DNA from: Haematobia irritans
Lineage: Eukaryota; Arthropoda; Insecta; Diptera; Muscidae
Reading direction: 5' to 3'
Length of the DNA stretch: 64,000 nucleotides
NCBI RefSeq assembly: GCF_050003625.1
Contig: NC_134400.1
Location: 68,218,126 to 68,282,125, forward strand
Part shown: piece after piece, positions 1 to 13,351 of the stretch
Layout: each line of letters begins with the position of its first letter
Numbering within the stretch: the stretch's first letter is position 1
Notes under the pieces: model-generated
What the model was told of the DNA's origin: nothing
The model's input: only the letters and a program-made list of their open reading frames with translations
Databases searched by the model: none
Translations under genes and position numbers: made by a program

Positions 1-77
1 TACATTTTAGGCAACAACAAAAAAATTTTATTATCTTTGTGCATACACACCCGATGAGAGCGGTATGTAATAAAAAC

Positions 78-1801
78 AAGTAAGTAAAGTCTAAAGTCGG
101 GCGGAGCCGACTATATTATACCCTTCACCACTATGTAGACAAACATTTGTGTTACCATCTCAACTACTTAAAAGTTTGCATTTCCAGATACAAATACTTT
201 AAATGGAAACAAGTTTTTGTACTTCTAAAAAACCTCTAGAATTAAAATTTAAATCGGCTAACGCCCTGGGATGAAACACAATGTTAGTAAAAAATATGGG
301 AAATATGAAGCGAGAGAAATTTTAATGCAATTGTACAAAAGAGATTTATGATTTTTCAGGCGATACATATGTATTCGAGATATTGGACAATTAGAGCAAT
401 ATTTTCAATTTTTGCTACTCAGCAGTGACGATTTTACAAGGATATTGGTTAGATCTTGCCAAGATATGTGGTCAAGTGTGGGTTGTGATATATTATTTGG
501 TCTAGTCGGGCGACTTGGAGCCTTATTTAAAACTCATCCGTTCTGTGGAAATTATGGCATTGCAGTGTGTAGGATATTGCTAAGATATGGGGAAATCATC
601 ACAGAATTTTGTGCAAAGTGTAAGAATTTTGGCCATTTTTGTATTCTCTGAGGAAACTATCCAGTCAATTGGAGGAAAATCCCATTCAAAATGAGTCTAA
701 AATATGAAACAGTCTACCATATTTCCCCCAACTCTGGTGTACGTATATATGGGTGTTATATACAATCTGAACCAATTTTGACTAAATTTGACATGCATAG
801 TTAGAATAATAATTCTGCTATCTATGCGAAATTTCACGTAAATAGGAGTATAACTTTGGCCCCCTGGTCACATGTGTGCAAATCGGACGGGAGATATCTA
901 TGGGAGCCATACCTAAATCTGAACCGATTTCAATAAAATTTGCCACAATTACCTATACTACTAAACGTACTCCTTGTGCGAAATTTGAAGCAAATCACTG
1001 CAAAACCCTGGATTTTGAGGCCATATAAGTTCAAATCGGACGAAATATATATATGGGAGCTATATCTAAATCTGAATCAATTTTGACCATATTTGGCACA
1101 TGCAATAGTATCGTTGAAAGTACCGCTTGTGCAAAATTTGAAGTAAGTCAGGGCAAAACTCTGGCTTTTGAGACCATATAAGTCCAAATCGGGCGAAAGA
1201 TATATATGTGATATTTAAATCTGAACCGATTTTAACAAAATTTTACACACTTAACGATACTATTAAACGTACCCCTTGTGCAAAATTTGAACTAAATCAC
1301 AAAACTGTGGCTTTTGAGGCCATATAATTGCAAATCGGACGAAAGATATATATGGGAGCTATATCTAAATCTGAACCGATTTCAATAAAATTTACCAAGC
1401 ATTGGTAGAATGTCAATTCTACTCTTTATGCAAAATTTCACGTAAATCGGTAGTAAACTTTGGCCTCTGTGGTCATATGAGTCTAAATCGGACGAAAGAT
1501 ATATATGGGAGCTATATCTAAATCTGGACCGATTTGGCTGATATTTTGCAAGTTTTTCGAGACTCATAAAATATTTGGATCTACTGAATTTGAAGAACAT
1601 CGGTTGATAAACACGCCAATTATGACCAGATCGGTGATAAATATATATGGCAGCTATATCTAAATCTGAACCGATTTTTCCCAAAACCAATAGCGATTGT
1701 CTCTGTCCCAAGAAACGGTCCTATGCCAAATTTGAGGACGATCGGACTTAAATTGCGAGCTGTACTTTGTGCACAAAATTACATATACAGACAGACAGGC
1801 G

Positions 1802-1836
<35 letters not shown>

Positions 1837-1978
1837 GGACATCGCTAAATCGACTCAGAATTTAATTCTAAGCCGATCGGTATACTAAAAGATGGGTCTA
1901 TGGCCACTATTTCTTGGCGTTACATACAAATGCACAAACTTATTATACCCTGTACCACGGTAGTGGTGAAGGGTATAA
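78..1978 (-). repeat. Old inverted copy of the dominant repeat family
   Basis: The segment opens with a GC-richer start (GTCGGGCGGAGCCGACTATA near 97) followed by TATACCCTTCACCACT. It ends with AGTGGTGAAGGGTATA near 1961-1977, so the two ends are inverted relative to each other. The (CAGA)n run at about 1792-1835 is the reverse complement of the (CTGT)n run in the main array, which puts this copy in the opposite orientation. Internal motifs such as CAGATTTAGATATA and CCCATATATAG recur but are diverged, so it is older than the array. The reading frames inside it are repeat translation and not genes. Confidence 0.75.
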
Positions 1979-1981
1979 AAA

Positions 1982-2970
1982 TACGAAATATTATGGTGGC
2001 CACTTGTTGAGTGGAGGGACGCCCAAGTAATGGTGGGGAAAGCAATGCTCACTGTATGTCGATCAAAGACAATGACTTGTCTATGCCTCACTATCGTTGA
2101 GAGTCCAATAAAGACATCGAAAAAAAAAGAAAAATGCCACAACTTACTTGGCTTTGACCCAAACCAAGAAAGCCAAAAAATATTCCCTTTACGAAAACGC
2201 GAATTTCCTTCAGTGCAAATAGAAAAGCATCGTATGAAACCCAACTCCAAAACAATTGAACCAATTTCGTAATTTGGGGGTGGTGAGATGACGTTGTCAA
2301 ATATCTCCTCCACCGAATTCCTTACAATGAATAATAAAATGGAAGCATGAAAGAACAAAACAATATCGATGTTGTTGTTGTAAAAAGAAATAATTCTCTC
2401 ATCGACGGCAAACTTAATGACTTGTCGTTTTACTAATTGAACGAATTTGCACCTTTCTTGAACAAAAAACACAAACTTACCTCGATTATGAGATGATGAC
2501 AGTATAAAATGAATATGATGGATAGGTGATTTCCAATACAAAGTGCAATCTCAGCTAGCGCAATGTTAACGTATCCGGTTCGTATAGGACCAAATGAAAA
2601 CGCCACAATTCGGTGAGCAATTTTCCTCTAGAATGGAGAACAGTTGATATAGCTGCTGAGCCAGAAATCTTGCATTTATCACAAGGTTTCTCCCAGAAGT
2701 TGGATAGAGACGGTATGAAATGATAGGAAAGGAAATAATAACACAGCGAAATTAGAATTCATAAAGTACAAGGGGTGCTTTATTCAAAGTACAATGTTTA
2801 GGAGAAAAATATTACCAGGTGTTAATGAAGCCAGTCGCCCCCGAACCCACAAAGCATGAGTGTAGCGAAAGAGAACAAAAATTGATTTACAGTGAGGATC
2901 ATGTTAGCAAGTGTCCTGGTGTTGCCACCGGTCAGAACGAAGAAACAATGCCGGATTCTGGCGTAGATAC
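1982..2970. other. Unrecognised spacer, no supported gene
   Basis: About 1 kb that does not match the surrounding repeats. A 218-codon minus-strand open frame (1885-2541) crosses it, but its C-terminal part is translated dominant repeat and no domain is recognisable, so it is not called as a gene. The repeat family resumes at about 2970. Confidence 0.5.
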
Positions 2971-4940
2971 TCCCATATATATGTTTTTCTGATTTCGACA
3001 AAAATGGTCAAAATACCAACATTTTCCTTGTCAAATCGCCACTGCTTAGTCGAAAAGTTGTAAAAATGACTCTAATTTTCCTAAACTTCTAATACATATA
3101 TATCGAGCGATAAATCATAAATAAACTTTTGCGAAGTTTCCTTAAAATTGCTTCAGATTTAAATGTCTCACATTTTTATACCCTTCACCACTACTTTGGT
3201 ACAGGGTATAATAAGTTTGTGCATTTGTATGTAACGCCAAGAAGGAGTAATCATAGACCAACCCTTTAGTATAGGGATCGGCTTAGAATTAAATTCTGAG
3301 TCGATTTAGCGATGTTCGTCTGTCTGTCTGTCCGTCTGTCTGTCTGTTGGTGTATTTTTGTGTGCAAAGTACAGCTCGCAGTTTTAGTCCGATTGTCCTA
3401 AAATTTGGTATAGGGTCCTGTTTCGGCTCAAAGACGATCCCTATTGATTTTGGAAAAAATCGATTCAGATTTAGATATAGCTGCTATATATATTTTTCAC
3501 CGATCTGGTCATAATTGGCGTGTATATCAACCGATCTTCCTCAAATTCCGTACATCCGAATATTTTATGAGTCTCGAAAAACTTGCAAAATATCAGCCAA
3601 ATCGGTTCAGATTTAGATATAGCTCCCATATATAGCTTTCGCCCGATTTACACTCAATTGCCCACAGAGGCCAATTTTTTGCTCCGATTTAGTTGAAATT
3701 TTGCACAGGGAGTAGAATTAGCATTGTAGATATGCGTGCCAAATTTGGTTGACATTGGTTCAGATTTAGATATAGCTCCCATATATATGTTTTTTCTGAT
3801 TTCGACAAAAATGGTCAAAATACCAACATTTGCCTTGTTAAATCGCCACTGCTTAGTCAAAAAATTGTAAAAATGACACTAATTATCCTAAACTTCTAAT
3901 ACATATATATCGAGCGATAAATCATAAATAAACTTTTGCGAAGTTTCCTTAAAATTGCTTCAGATTTAAATGTCTCACATTTTTATACCCTTCACCACTA
4001 CTTTGGTAGAGGGTATAATAAGTTTGTGCATTTGTATGTACCGCCAAGAAGGAGTAATCATAGGCCAACCTTTTAGTATACGGATCGGCTTAGAATTAAA
4101 TTCTGAGTCGATTTAGCGATGTCCGTCTGTCTGTCTGTCTGTTGGTGTATTTTTGTGTGCAAAATACAGCTCGCAGTTTTAGTCCGATTGTCCTAAAATT
4201 TGATACATCCGAATATTTTATGAGTCTCGAAAAACTTGCTAAATATCAGCCAAATCGGTTCAGATTTAGATATAGCTCCCATATATAGCTTTTGCCCGAT
4301 TTACACTCAATTGCCCACAGAGGCCAATTTTTTGCTCCGATTTAGTTGAAATTTTGCACAGGGGTAGAATTAGCATTGTAACTATGCGTGCCAAATCTGG
4401 TTGAAATCGGTGGTTCAGATTTAGATATAGATCCCATATATAGATTTCGTCCGATTTACACTCAATTGCCCACAGAGGCAAATTTTTTGCTCCGATTTAG
4501 TTGAAATTTTGCATAGGGAGTAGAATTAGCTTGTAACTATGCGTGCCAAATTTGGTTGAAATCGGTTCAGATTTGGATATATCACCCATATATAGCTTTC
4601 GCCCGATTTACACTCATATGACCACAGAGGCCAATTTTTAACTGCGATTTAGTTGAAATTTTGCACAGGGAGTAGAATTAGCATTGTAGCTATGCGTGCC
4701 AAATTTGGTTGACATCGGCTCAGATTTAGATATAGCTTCCATATATATGTTTTCTGATTTCGACAAAAATGGTCAAAATACCAACATTTCCCTTGTCAAA
4801 TCGCCACTGCTTAGTCGAAAAGTTGTAAAAATGACTCTAATTTTCCTAAACTTCTAATACATATATATCGAGCGATAAATCATAAATAAACTTTTGCGAA
4901 GTTTCCTTAAAATTGCTTCAGATTTAAATGTTTCCCATAT
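2971..4940 (+). repeat. Monomers of the dominant family preceding the higher-order array
   Basis: Two or more monomers of the family in plus orientation, with hairpin-type boundaries near 3178 and 3985. Each boundary is followed by the conserved TTTGTGCATTTGTATGTAAC segment and a (CTGT)n tract. These monomers have neither the hAT-type nor the TA-type MITE found from 5.5 kb onward. They therefore look like pre-insertion monomers or ones outside the higher-order unit. Confidence 0.8.
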
Positions 4941-5522
4941 TTATACCCCTCACCGCCACTGTGGTACAGGGCATATAAAGTTTGTGCGTTTGTATGTAAC
5001 GCCAAGAAAGAGTAATCATAGACCAACCTTTTAGTATACGGATCGGCTTAGAATTAAATTCTGAGTCGATTTAGCGATGTCCGCCTGTCTGTCTGTCTGT
5101 CTGTTGGTGTATTTTTGTGTGCAAAGTACAGCTCGCAGTTTTAGTCCGATTGTCCTAAAATTTGGTATAGGGTCCTGTTTCGGCTCAAAGACGAATCCTA
5201 ATATTTTATGAGTCTCGAAAAACTTGCAAAATATCAGCCAAATCGGTTCAGATTTAGATATATCTCCCATAAATAGTTTCGCCCAATTTACACTCATATG
5301 ACCACAGAGGCCAATTTTTTGCTTCGATTTAGTTGAAATTTTGCATAGGGAGTAGAATTAGCATTGTAGCTATACGTGCCAAATTTGGTTGAAATCGGTT
5401 CAGATTTAGATATAGCTCCCATATATATGTTTTTCTGATTTCGACAAAAATGGTCAAAACACCAACATTTTCCTTGTAAAATCGCCACTGCTTAGTCGAA
5501 AGTTGTAAAAATGACTCTAGTT

Positions 5523-5981
5523 CAGAGAATGAAGCCGACCCATTTTTGTCGGCGGCGGCTAACACTAAATTTTTGCCTCCGGCGGCGGTGGCTTGACGGC
5601 TAAGCCGATAAAAAATTGTCTGTTCGGCGGCGCAAAATTATCTATTATAAAATCAATTTGAAGTTTTCCGAATTGTAATGAGATTAGTTGTACAACCAAT
5701 CTTACAATCAAATTTACATTTCATTCAAATTTTTTGAGCTAAATTTTTGTAAAACTATTATAGCAACTTGATAATAATTTAATGAAAGTGGAAAGTTCAA
5801 AATTTTGGCAAAAACTATAACAAATATTATTAAATTTTTCTGATATAAATCAATATTTTAGATTAATTGGCGGCTAAATTTGAGTCGAGATGAGTCGACA
5901 TATTCGGCGGCGGCGTCGACTGCTAAAAACGGGTCGGCGACGGCTAAAATCGGCGGCGCGACTCGGCGGCTTCATTCTCTG
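5523..5981. mobile_element. hAT-type MITE, copy 1 (459 bp)
   Basis: Perfect 15-bp terminal inverted repeats, CAGAGAATGAAGCCG and CGGCTTCATTCTCTG. It is flanked by the 8-bp duplication CTCTAGTT (5515-5522 and 5982-5989). An 8-bp duplication and CAGAG termini are characteristic of the hAT superfamily. The ends are rich in CGG triplets and the core is AT-rich. No transposase is present, so it is non-autonomous. Confidence 0.88.
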
Positions 5982-6304
5982 CTCTAGTTTTCCTAAACAT
6001 CTAATACATATATATCGAGCGATAAATCATAAATAAACTTTTGCGAAGTTTCCTTAAAATTGCTTCAGATTTAAATGTCTCACATTTTTATACCCTTCAC
6101 CACTACTTTGGTACAGGGTATAATAAGTTTGTGCATTTGTATGTAACGCCAAGAAGGAGTAATCATAGACCAACCCTTTAGTATACGGATCGGCTTAGAA
6201 TTAAATTCTGAGTCGATTTAGCGATGTCCGTCTGTCTGTTGGTGTATTTTTGTGTGCAAAGTACAGCTCGCAGTGTTAGTCCGATTGTCCTAAAATTTGG
6301 TATA

Positions 6305-6813
6305 CACTGAAAAAACAGTGAACCCACCAGGAAGAAAACTTTCGGTTAATTTTAGAAAATTTTGAATATTTGTAGAAAATTTTAACTAAACAGTATTACA
6401 AACGTTGGGATCAAGCCGATGTCATAAAAATAATTACATATTTTTCGACAAATTCAAGAAAATTTATTAGACATTTTTTTTCACTTGTTAAAGAAAATTT
6501 TGTAGTTTGAAGGAAAAACTTGGTGTTCAAAATTGCAAGAATGTCTTTAGTGACATACGAAGTTCATGATGGACGCATTTTTAGTAAAATTTACAAATTT
6601 AAAGAAATTCTGAACTATTTTGTGGAAGACACGAATTTAGTTCATCTTTATGCTTCATTGAGTATATATTTTTCCTCAGGTTTAGTTAATTTAACTAACG
6701 TACATAAAAAATTATTAGAGTAAAGAAAACCTCCTCTAAACATAATAATTCCATGAACTAAAATAAAGTTAAATTGGCTTTAGTGAAATAGAGAGTTCAC
6801 TTTTTTTTGAGTG
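6305..6813. mobile_element. TA-flanked MITE, copy 1 (509 bp)
   Basis: Terminal inverted repeats CACTGAAAAAACAGTGAAC and (reverse complement of the right end) CACTCAAAAAAAAGTGAAC agree at 17 of 19 positions. TA flanks the element on both sides. The empty site GGTATAGGGTCC is visible in other monomers. The TA duplication and CAC start are typical of Tc1/mariner-type elements. An internal 67-codon frame (6520-6723) has no recognisable domain and is frame-broken in other copies. Confidence 0.83.
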
Positions 6814-8247
6814 TAGGGTCCTGTTTCGGCTCAAAGACGATCCCTTTGATTTTGGAAAAAATCGGTTCAGATTTAGATATAGCTGCCATATATATTTTTC
6901 ACCGATCTGGTCATAATTGGCGTGTATATCAACCGATCTTCCTCAAATTCCGTACATCCGAATATTTTATGACATCCTGTTTCGGCTCAAAGGTTCAGAT
7001 TTAGATATAGCTGCCATATATATTTTTCACCGATCTGGTCATAATTGGCGTGTATATAAACCGATCTTCCTCAAATTCCGTACATCCGAATATTTTATAA
7101 GTCTCGAAAAACTTACGAAATATCAGCCAAATCGGTTCAGATTTGGATATATCTCCCATATATAGCTTTCGCCCGATTTGCACTCATATGACCACAGAGG
7201 CCAATTTTTAACTCCGATTTAGTTGAAATTGTGCACAGGGAGTAGAATTAGCATTAGCTATACGTGCCAGATTTGGTTGAAATCGGTTCAGATTTAGATA
7301 TATCTCCCATATATAGCTTTCGCCCGATTTACACTCATATGACCACAGAGGTCAATTTTTAACTCCGATTTAGTTGAAATTTTGCACAGGGAGTAGAATT
7401 AGCATTGTAGCTATGCGAGCCAAATTTGGTTGACATCGGTTCAGATTTAGATATAGCTCCCATATATATGTTTTCTGATTTCGACAAAAATGGTCAAAAT
7501 ACCAACATTTCCCTTGTCAAATCGCCACTGCTTAGTCGAAAAGTTGTAAAAATGACTCTAATTTTCCTAAGCTTCTAATACATATATATCGAGCGATAAA
7601 TCATAAATAAACTTTTGCGAAGTTTCCTTAAAATTGCTTCAGATTTAAATGTTTCCCATATTTATACCCCTCACCGCCACTGTGGTACAGGGCATATAAA
7701 GTTTGTGCGTTTGTATGTAACGCCAAGAAAGAGTAATCATAGACCAACCTTTTAGTATACGGATCGGCTTAGAATTAAATTCTGAGTCGATTTAGCGATG
7801 TCCGCCTGTCTGTCTGTCTGTCTGTTGGTGTATTTTTGTGTGCAAAGTACAGCTCGCAGTTTTAGTCCGATTGTCCTAAAATTTGGTATAGGGTCCTGTT
7901 TCGGCTCAAAGACGAATCCTAATATTTTATGAGTCTCGAAAAACTTGCAAAATATCAGCCAAATCGGTTCAGATTTAGATATATCTCCCATAAATATATA
8001 GTTTCGCCCAATTTACACTCATATGACCACAGAGGCCAATTTTTTGCTCCGATTTAGTTGAAATTTTGCATAGGGAGTAGAATTAGCATTGTAGCTATAC
8101 GTGCCAAATTTGGTTGAAATCGGTTCAGATTTAGATATAGCTCCCATATATATGTTTTTCTGATTTCGACAAAAATGGTCAAAACACCAACATTTTCCTT
8201 GTAAAATCGCCACTGCTTAGTCGAAAGTTGTAAAAATGACTCTAGTT

Positions 8248-8696
8248 CAGAGAATGAAGCCGACCCATTTTTGTCGGCGGCGGCTAACACTAAATTTTTG
8301 CCTCCGGCGGCGGCGGCTTGACGGCTAAGCCGATAAAAAATTGTCTGTTCGGCGGCGCAAAATTATCTATTATAAAATCAATTTGAAGTTTTCCGAATTG
8401 TAATGAGATTAGTTGTACAACCAATCTTACAATCAAATTTACATTTCATTCAAATTTTTTGAGCTAAAACTATTATAGCAACTTGATAATAATTTAATGA
8501 AAGTGGAAAGTTCAAAATTTTGGCAAAAACTATAACAAATATTATTAAATTTTTCTGATATAAATCAATATTTTAGATTAATTGGCGGCTAAATTTGAGT
8601 CGAGATGAGTCGACATATTCGGCGGCGGCGTCGACTGCTAAAAACGGGTCGGCGACGGCTAAAATCGGCGGCGCGACTCGGCGGCTTCATTCTCTG
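8248..8696. mobile_element. hAT-type MITE, copy 2 (449 bp)
   Basis: Same termini and same CTCTAGTT flanks as the other copies. It lacks 10 bp after TTTGAGCTAAA, a deletion shared only with the copy at 36293. Confidence 0.88.
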
Positions 8697-9027
8697 CTCT
8701 AGTTTTCCTAAACATCTAATACATATATATCGAGCGATAAATCATAAATAAACTTTTGCGAAGTTTCCTTAAAATTGCTTCAGATTTAAATGTCTCACAT
8801 TTTTATACCCTTCACCACTACTTTGGTACAGGGTATAATAAGTTTGTGCATTTGTATGTAACGCCAAGAAGGAGTAATCATAGACCAACCCTTTAGTATA
8901 CGGATCGGCTTAGAATTAAATTCTGAGTCGATTTAGCGATGTCCGTCTGTCTGTCTGTCTGTTGGTGTATTTTTGTGTGCAAAGTACAGCTCGCAGTGTT
9001 AGTCCGATTGTCCTAAAATTTGGTATA

Positions 9028-9224
9028 CACTGAAAAAACAGTGAACCCACCAGGAAGAAAACTTTCGGTTAATTTTAGAAAATTTTGAATATTTGTAGAA
9101 AATTTTAACTAAACAGTATTACAAACGTTGGGATCAAGCCGATGTCATAAAAATAAGTACATATTTTTCAACAAATTCAAGAAAATTTATTAGACATAAC
9201 TAAGTTTTTTCACTTGTTAAAGAA
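9028..9224. mobile_element. TA-flanked MITE, copy 2, truncated
   Basis: The left terminus is intact. The element stops after CACTTGTTAAAG and passes directly into host-monomer sequence (AATTAGCATTG). A deletion removed about 300 bp, including the right terminus. Confidence 0.85.
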
Positions 9225-9411
9225 TTAGCATTGTAGCTATGCGTGCCAAATTTGGTTGACATCGGCTCAGATTTAGATATAGCTTCCATATATAGCTTTC
9301 GCCCGATTTACACTCATATGACCACAGAGGCCAATTTTTAACTCCGATTTAGTTGAAATTTTGCACAGGGAGTAGAATTAGCATTGTAGCTATGCGTGCC
9401 AAATTTGGTTG

Positions 9412-9589
9412 ACATCGGCTCAGATTTAGATATAGCTTCCATATATATGTTTTCTGATTTCGACAAAAATGGTCAAAATACCAACATTTCCCTTGTCAAA
9501 ACATCGGCTCAGATTTAGATATAGCTTCCATATATATGTTTTCTGATTTCGACAAAAATGGTCAAAATACCAACATTTCCCTTGTCAAA
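9412..9589 (+). repeat. 89-bp local tandem duplication
   Basis: The segment beginning ACATCGGCTCAGATTTAG at 9412 is repeated immediately from 9501. Both copies end in CTTGTCAAA. The duplicated piece is the usual end of one array monomer, so this is a local slip or unequal-exchange product within H2. Confidence 0.9.
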
Positions 9590-10315
9590 TCGCCACTGCT
9601 TAGTCGAAAAGTTGTAAAAATGACTCTAATTTTCCTAAACTTCTAATACATATATATCGAGCGATAAATCATAAATAAACTTTTGCGAAGTTTCCTTAAA
9701 ATTGCTTCAGATTTAAATGTTTCCCATATTTATACCCCTCACCGCCACTGTGGTACAGGGCATATAAAGTTTGTGCGTTTGTATGTAACGCCAAGAAAGA
9801 GTAATCATAGACCAACCTTTTAGTATACGGATCGGCTTAGAATTAAATTCTGAGTCGATTTAGCGATGTCCGCCTGTCTGTCTGTCTGCCTGTTGGTGTA
9901 TTTTTGTGTGCAAAGTACAGCTCGCAGTTTTAGTCCGATTGTCCTAAAATTTGGTATAGGGTCCTGTTTCGGCTCAAAGACGAATCCTAATATTTTATGA
10001 GTCTCGAAAAACTTGCAGAATATCAGCCAAATCGGTTCAGATTTAGATATATCTCCCATAAATATATAGTTTCGCCCAATTTACACTCATATGACCACAG
10101 AGGCCAATTTTTTGCTCCGATTTAGTTGAAATTTTGCATAGGGAGTAGAATTAGCATTGTAGCTATACGTGCCAAATTTGGTTGAAATCGGTTCAGATTT
10201 AGATATAGCTCCCATATATATGTTTTTCTGATTTCGACAAAAATGGTCAAAACACCAACATTTTCCTTGTAAAATCGCCACTGCTTAGTCGAAAGTTGTA
10301 AAAATGACTCTAGTT

Positions 10316-10774
10316 CAGAGAATGAAGCCGACCCATTTTTGTCGGCGGCGGCTAACACTAAATTTTTGCCTCCGGCGGCGGCGGCTTGACGGCTAAGCCG
10401 ATAAAAAATTGTCTGTTCGGCGGCGCAAAATTATCTATTATAAAATCAATTTGAAGTTTTCCGAATTGTAATGAGATTAGTTGTACAACCAATCTTACAA
10501 TCAAATTTACATTTCATTCAAATTTTTTGAGCTAAATTTTTGTAAAACTATTATAGAAACTTGATAATAATTTAATGAAAGTGGAAAGTTCAAAATTTTG
10601 GCAAAAACTATAACAAATATTATTAAATTTTTCTGATATAAATCAATATTTTAGATTAATTGGCGGCTAAATTTGAGTCGAGATGAGTCGACATATTCGG
10701 CGGCGGCGTCGACTGCTAAAAACGGGTCGGCGACGGCTAAAATCGGCGGCGCGACTCGGCGGCTTCATTCTCTG
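10316..10774. mobile_element. hAT-type MITE, copy 3
   Basis: 459 bp with the CAGAGAATGAAGCCG terminus and 8-bp CTCTAGTT flanks, at the same position in the host monomer as the other copies. Confidence 0.88.
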
Positions 10775-11105
10775 CTCTAGTTTTCCTAAACATCTAATAC
10801 ATATATATCGAGCGATAAATCATAAATAAACTTTTGCGAAGTTTCCTTAAAATTGCTTCAGATTTAAATGTCTCACATTTTTATACCCTTCACCACTACT
10901 TTGGTACAGGGTATAATAAGTTTGTGCATTTGTATGTAACGCCAAGAAGGAGTAATCATAAACCAACCCTTTAGTATACGGATCGGCTTAGAATTAAATT
11001 CTGAGTCGATTTAGCGATGTCCGTCTGTCTGTCTGTCTGTTGGTGTATTTTTGTGTGCAAAGTACAGCTCGCAGTGTTAGTCCGATTGTCCTAAAATTTG
11101 GTATA

Positions 11106-11621
11106 CACTGAAAAAACAGTGAACCCACCAGGAAGAAAACTTTCGGTTAATTTTAGAAAATTTTGAATATTTGTAGAAAATTTTAACTAAACAGTATTAC
11201 AAACGTTGGGATCAAGCCGATGTCATAAAAATAAGTACATATTTTTCGACAAATTCAAGAAAATTTATTAGACATAACTAAGTTTTTTCACTTGTTAAAG
11301 AAAATTTTGTAGTTTGAAGGAAAAACTTGGTGTTCAAAATTGCAAGAATGTCTTTAGTGACATACGAAGTTCATGATGGACGCATTTTTAGTAAAATTTA
11401 CAAATTTAAAGAAATTCTGAACTATTTTGTGGAAGACACGAATTTAGTTCATCTTTATGCTTCATTGGAGTATATTTTTTTCCTCGGGTTTAGTTAATTT
11501 AACTAACGTACATAAAAATTTATTAGAGTAAAGAAAACTTTCTCTAAACATAATAATTCCATTAACTAAAATAAAGTTAAATTGGCTTTAGTGAAATAGA
11601 GAGTTCACTTTTTTTTGAGTG
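11106..11621. mobile_element. TA-flanked MITE, copy 3 (516 bp)
   Basis: Same termini and TA flanks. It has an extra CATAACTAAG-type stretch before the T-run compared with copies 1, 6 and 7. Confidence 0.83.
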
Positions 11622-13351
11622 TAGGGTCCTGTTTCGGCTCAAAGACGATCCCTTTGATTTTGGAAAAAATCGGTTCAGATTTAGATATAGCTGCCATATA
11701 TATTTTTCACCGATCTGGTCATAATTGGCGTGTATATCAACCGATCTTCCTCAAATTCCGTACATCCGAATATTTTATGACATCCTGTTTCGGCTCAAAG
11801 ACGATCCCTATTGATTTTGGAAAAAATCGGTTCAGATTTAGATATAGCTGCCATATATATTTTTCACCGATCTGGTCATAATTGGCGTGTATATAAACCG
11901 ATCTTCCTCAAATTCCGTACATCCGAATATTTTATGAGTCTCGAAAAACTTGCAAAATATCAGCCAAATCGGTGCAGATTTAGATATATCTCCCATAAAT
12001 ATATAGCTTTCGCCCAATTTACACTCATATGACCACAGAGGCCAATTTTTTGCTCCGATTTAGATGAAATTTTGCATAGGGAGTAGAATTAGCATTGTAG
12101 CTATACGTCCCAAATTTGGTTGAAATCGGTTCAGATTTAGATATATCTCCCATAAATATATAGCTTTCGCCCAATTTACACTCATATGACCACAGAGGCC
12201 AATTTTTAACTCCGATTTAGTTGAGATTTTGCACAGAGAGTAGAATTAGCATTGTTGCTATGCGTGCCAAATTTGGTTGACATTGGTTCAGATTTAGATA
12301 TAGCTCCTATATATATGTTTTTCTGATTTCGACAAAAATGGGCAAAATACCCACATTCTCCTTGTCAAATCGCCACTGCTTAGTCGAAAAGTTGTAAAAA
12401 TGACACTAATTATCCTAAACTTCCAATACATATATATCGAGCGATAAATCATAAATAAACTTTTGCGAAGTTTCCTTAAAATTGCTTCAGATTTAAATGT
12501 CTCACATTTTTATACCCTTCACCACTACTTTGGTAGAGGGCATAATAAGTTTGTGCATTTGTATGTAACGCCAAGAAGGAGTAATCATAGACCAACCTTT
12601 TAGTATACGGATCGGCTTAGAATTAAATTCGGAGTCGATTTAGCGATGTCCGTCTGTCTGTCTGTTGGTGTATTTTTGTGTGCAAAGTACAGCTCGCAGT
12701 TTTAGTCCGATTGTGCTAAAATTTGGTATAGGGTCCTGTTTCGGCTCAAAGACGATCCCTATTGATTTTGGAAAAAATCGGTTCAGATTTAGATATAGCT
12801 GCCATATATTTTTCACCGATCTGGTCATAATTGGCGTGTATATAAACCGATCTTCCTCAAATTCCGTACATCCGAATATTTTATAAGTCTCGAAAAACTT
12901 ACGAAATATCAGCCAAACCGGTTCAGATTTGGATATATCTCCCATATATAGCTTTCGCCCGATTTGCACTCATATGACCACAGAGGCCAATTTTTAACTC
13001 CGATTTAGTTGAAATTGTGCACAGGGAGTAGAATTAGCATTATAGCTATACGTGCCAAATTTGGTTGAAATCGGTTCAGATTTAGATATATCTCCCATAT
13101 ATAGCTTTCGCCCGATTTACACTCATATGACCACAGAGGCCAATTTTTAACTCCGATTTAGTTGAAATTTTGCACAGGGAGTAGAATTAGCATTGTAGCT
13201 ATGCGAGCCAAATTTGGTTGACATCGGTTCAGATTTAGATATAGCTCCCATATATATGTTTTCTGATTTCGACAAAAATGGTCAAAATACCAACATTTCC
13301 CTTGTCAAATCACCACTGCTTAGTCGAAAAGTTGTAAAAATGACTCTAGTT

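Larger units (their letters stand above)
4941..7661 (+). repeat. Higher-order repeat unit H1
   Basis: A unit of about 2.7 kb. It starts with a C-type boundary (TTATACCCCTCACCGCC), then has a monomer carrying the hAT-type MITE, a T-type boundary (TTATACCCTTCACCACT) near 6089, and a monomer with the TA-type MITE. It closely matches H6 and H7 in order and length. The MITE in this unit has the GAGTATATATTTTTCC variant shared with H6 and H7. Confidence 0.85.
7662..9729 (+). repeat. Higher-order repeat unit H2, short variant
   Basis: A unit of about 2.07 kb. Its hAT-type MITE has a 10-bp deletion and its TA-type MITE is cut short near 9224, where the sequence jumps into the AATTAGCATTGTAGC part of the monomer. 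It ends with an 89-bp local tandem duplication (9412-9589). The 7.2-8.7 kb part is a sister of 35.2-36.7 kb, because the two share several private variants. Confidence 0.85.
9730..12509 (+). repeat. Higher-order repeat unit H3
   Basis: C-type boundary, hAT-type MITE (10316-10774), T-type boundary near 10881, then a 516-bp TA-type MITE (11106-11621). After the MITE the CCTGTTTCGGCTCAAAG segment occurs twice, which lengthens this half compared with H1. The next boundary, near 12510, is T-type instead of C-type. Confidence 0.85.

Noticed and set aside
1885..2541. 218-codon minus-strand frame
   Set aside because: Its C-terminal part is translated dominant repeat, there is no domain, and composition is not protein-like.
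5080..5105. (CTGT)n runs at each monomer
   Set aside because: A microsatellite within the repeat, varying in copy number. No regulatory role can be supported.
5031..5565. Families of 60-109 codon frames repeated through the array
   Set aside because: They follow the repeat units on both strands and consist of translated subrepeats with frame breaks between copies.
6520..6723. 67-codon frame in the TA-type MITE, seen also at 18078, 28870 and 31588
   Set aside because: Other copies at 11.4, 14.4 and 33.9 kb break the frame with small indels. Recurrence is explained by duplication of the unit, not by coding constraint.
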